Origin: Cernens ardua
GTDB taxonomy: Bacteria > Pseudomonadota > Gammaproteobacteria > Pseudomonadales > Halomonadaceae
NCBI RefSeq assembly: GCF_051251085.1
Contig: NZ_JBPCZH010000006.1
Span: forward strand, 168,505-232,504
Direction: 5' to 3'
DNA length: 64,000 nucleotides
In this document: positions 63,360-64,000 of the stretch, piece by piece
Numbering within the stretch: the stretch's first letter is position 1
How the letters are laid out: every line of letters starts with the position of its first letter
Notes under the pieces: model-generated
Told to the model about the DNA's origin: nothing
Databases searched by the model: none
What the model saw: only the letters and a program-made list of their open reading frames with translations
Position numbers and translations under genes: made by a program

Positions 63360-63815
63360 TTGAATGCTTACGACCGGAAAATTCTTTCAGCTATACAGAA
63401 AGAGGGGCGCCAATCCTTGACTGAGCTGGCCGAAAAGGTAGGAATTAGCCTGTCGGCGTGTCATCGACGAATGAAAGCACTGGAACAATCCGGCGTTATT
63501 AGGGGATATCACGCTGACATTGATGCGGCAGCATTGGGGCTAGAATTTTCCGCATTGGTATTTGTAACGTTAGCGAAAGGGGATCAGGCATCCATCCATG
63601 CATTCGAAGATGCCCTGAAACAGATAGTAGAAGTAGTAGATGCACAACGATTATTCGGAGAGCCGGATTATTTATTAAAAGTGGTGGCAGTGAATCTTGC
63701 CGACTTTCAGTCGCTTTATGACAAACAAATATCGGGATTACCCAATGTGCAACGGCTGACTACAACACTCGTCATGAAAAACATTATCGACAACAAGGTA
63801 CTTCCCATACGGTAA
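63360..63815 (+). CDS. Lrp/AsnC-family transcriptional regulator
   Basis: The 151-residue protein has an N-terminal helix-turn-helix (SLTELAEKVGISLSACHRRM) followed by the effector-binding RAM domain (ALVFVTLAKGD, FGEPDYLLKVV). The start appears to be TTG at 63360, with GGAAGGA about ten bases upstream; the nearby ATG at 63364 is out of frame. Pairing with a divergent LysE-type gene suggests it senses an amino acid and switches on its export. Confidence 0.92.
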   Translation: MNAYDRKILSAIQKEGRQSLTELAEKVGISLSACHRRMKALEQSGVIRGYHADIDAAALGLEFSALVFVTLAKGDQASIHAFEDALKQIVEVVDAQRLFGEPDYLLKVVAVNLADFQSLYDKQISGLPNVQRLTTTLVMKNIIDNKVLPIR

Positions 63816-63900
63816 TTATCAGGGATAAACCACAGACACATTTTCTCATCATTCAGATTTCTTTTTAGTCTGCTTTCCAACCTGTCATATTTCCTACAGA

Positions 63901-63939
63901 CAAAAAGAAAACCCGCTGTGCCTTCCGACACAACGGGTT
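63901..63939 (-). terminator. Terminator of the rRNA operon
   Basis: AACCCGCTGTG (63910-63920) and CACAACGGGTT (63929-63939) pair with one G-T pair around an eight-base loop; on the minus strand TTTCTTTTTG follows. It lies about a dozen bases after the 5S gene. Confidence 0.9.
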
Positions 63940-63951
63940 CTCTGGGATAGA

Positions 63952-64000
63952 TGCCTGACGATGACCTACTCTCACATGGGGAAGCCCCACACTACCATCG
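63952..64000 (-). rRNA. rrf: 5S rRNA, 3' end, truncated by window edge
   Basis: Read on the minus strand the last 49 bases give CGATGGTAGTGTGGGG, then CCCCATGTGAGAGTAGG and end CAGGCA, the conserved 3' part of bacterial 5S rRNA. The rest of the rrn operon lies outside the window to the right. Confidence 0.95.

Overview
The window is a stretch of a gammaproteobacterial chromosome. The ribosomal and RNA polymerase proteins are of gammaproteobacterial type and length. The order tRNA-Tyr, tRNA-Gly, tRNA-Thr, tRNA-Trp, secE, nusG resembles the Pseudomonas/Oceanospirillales arrangement. A Halomonadaceae-like organism fits best, but this is inferred from gene order and protein resemblance, not from a search. 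I see no phage, insertion sequence, CRISPR array or defence island.

Layout. 1-6.2 kb is an amino-sugar and transport region: a truncated MFS transporter, nagA and a nagK-like ROK kinase on the minus strand, an NCS1 permease, and a divergent anmK for anhydro-MurNAc recycling. 6.3-12.5 kb is accessory: a Sel1-repeat protein, a small membrane protein, acuI, and a TetR regulator followed by a GMC oxidoreductase and a tautomerase, with an 18-bp palindrome in front of the oxidoreductase. 12.7-16.5 kb holds ssb and uvrA, divergently transcribed. 16.9-19.3 kb is an S9 peptidase.

19.5-50.4 kb is the translation and transcription superlocus, all on the minus strand. In transcription order it reads secE-nusG, rplKAJL-rpoBC, rpsL-rpsG-fusA-tuf, the S10 operon (rpsJ to rpsQ), the spc operon (rplN to rpmJ, including secY) and the alpha operon (rpsM, rpsK, rpsD, rpoA, rplQ), closed by a strong intrinsic terminator. 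Good sigma-70 promoters are visible before rpsL, rpsJ, rpsM and the tRNA cluster. A hairpin attenuator lies between rplL and rpoB and folded leaders lie before rplJ and rplC. The second tuf gene often found between tRNA-Thr and tRNA-Trp is absent here.

50.4-64 kb carries four tRNAs, birA, and two quinol oxidases: a cyanide-insensitive bd type (cioAB) and cytochrome bo3 (cyoABCDE). A YajR-type MFS transporter is divergent from cyo. A LysE/RhtB exporter is divergent from an Lrp-type regulator. The last bases are the 3' end of a 5S rRNA on the minus strand, so an rrn operon runs into the window from the right.

Most of the window is conserved housekeeping DNA. The points most worth a second look are the ROK kinase with an altered sugar-binding motif, the alphaproteobacterial-looking AnmK, the TetR-GMC-tautomerase unit with its paired operators, the missing tufB, and an orphan intrinsic terminator that may end a small RNA.
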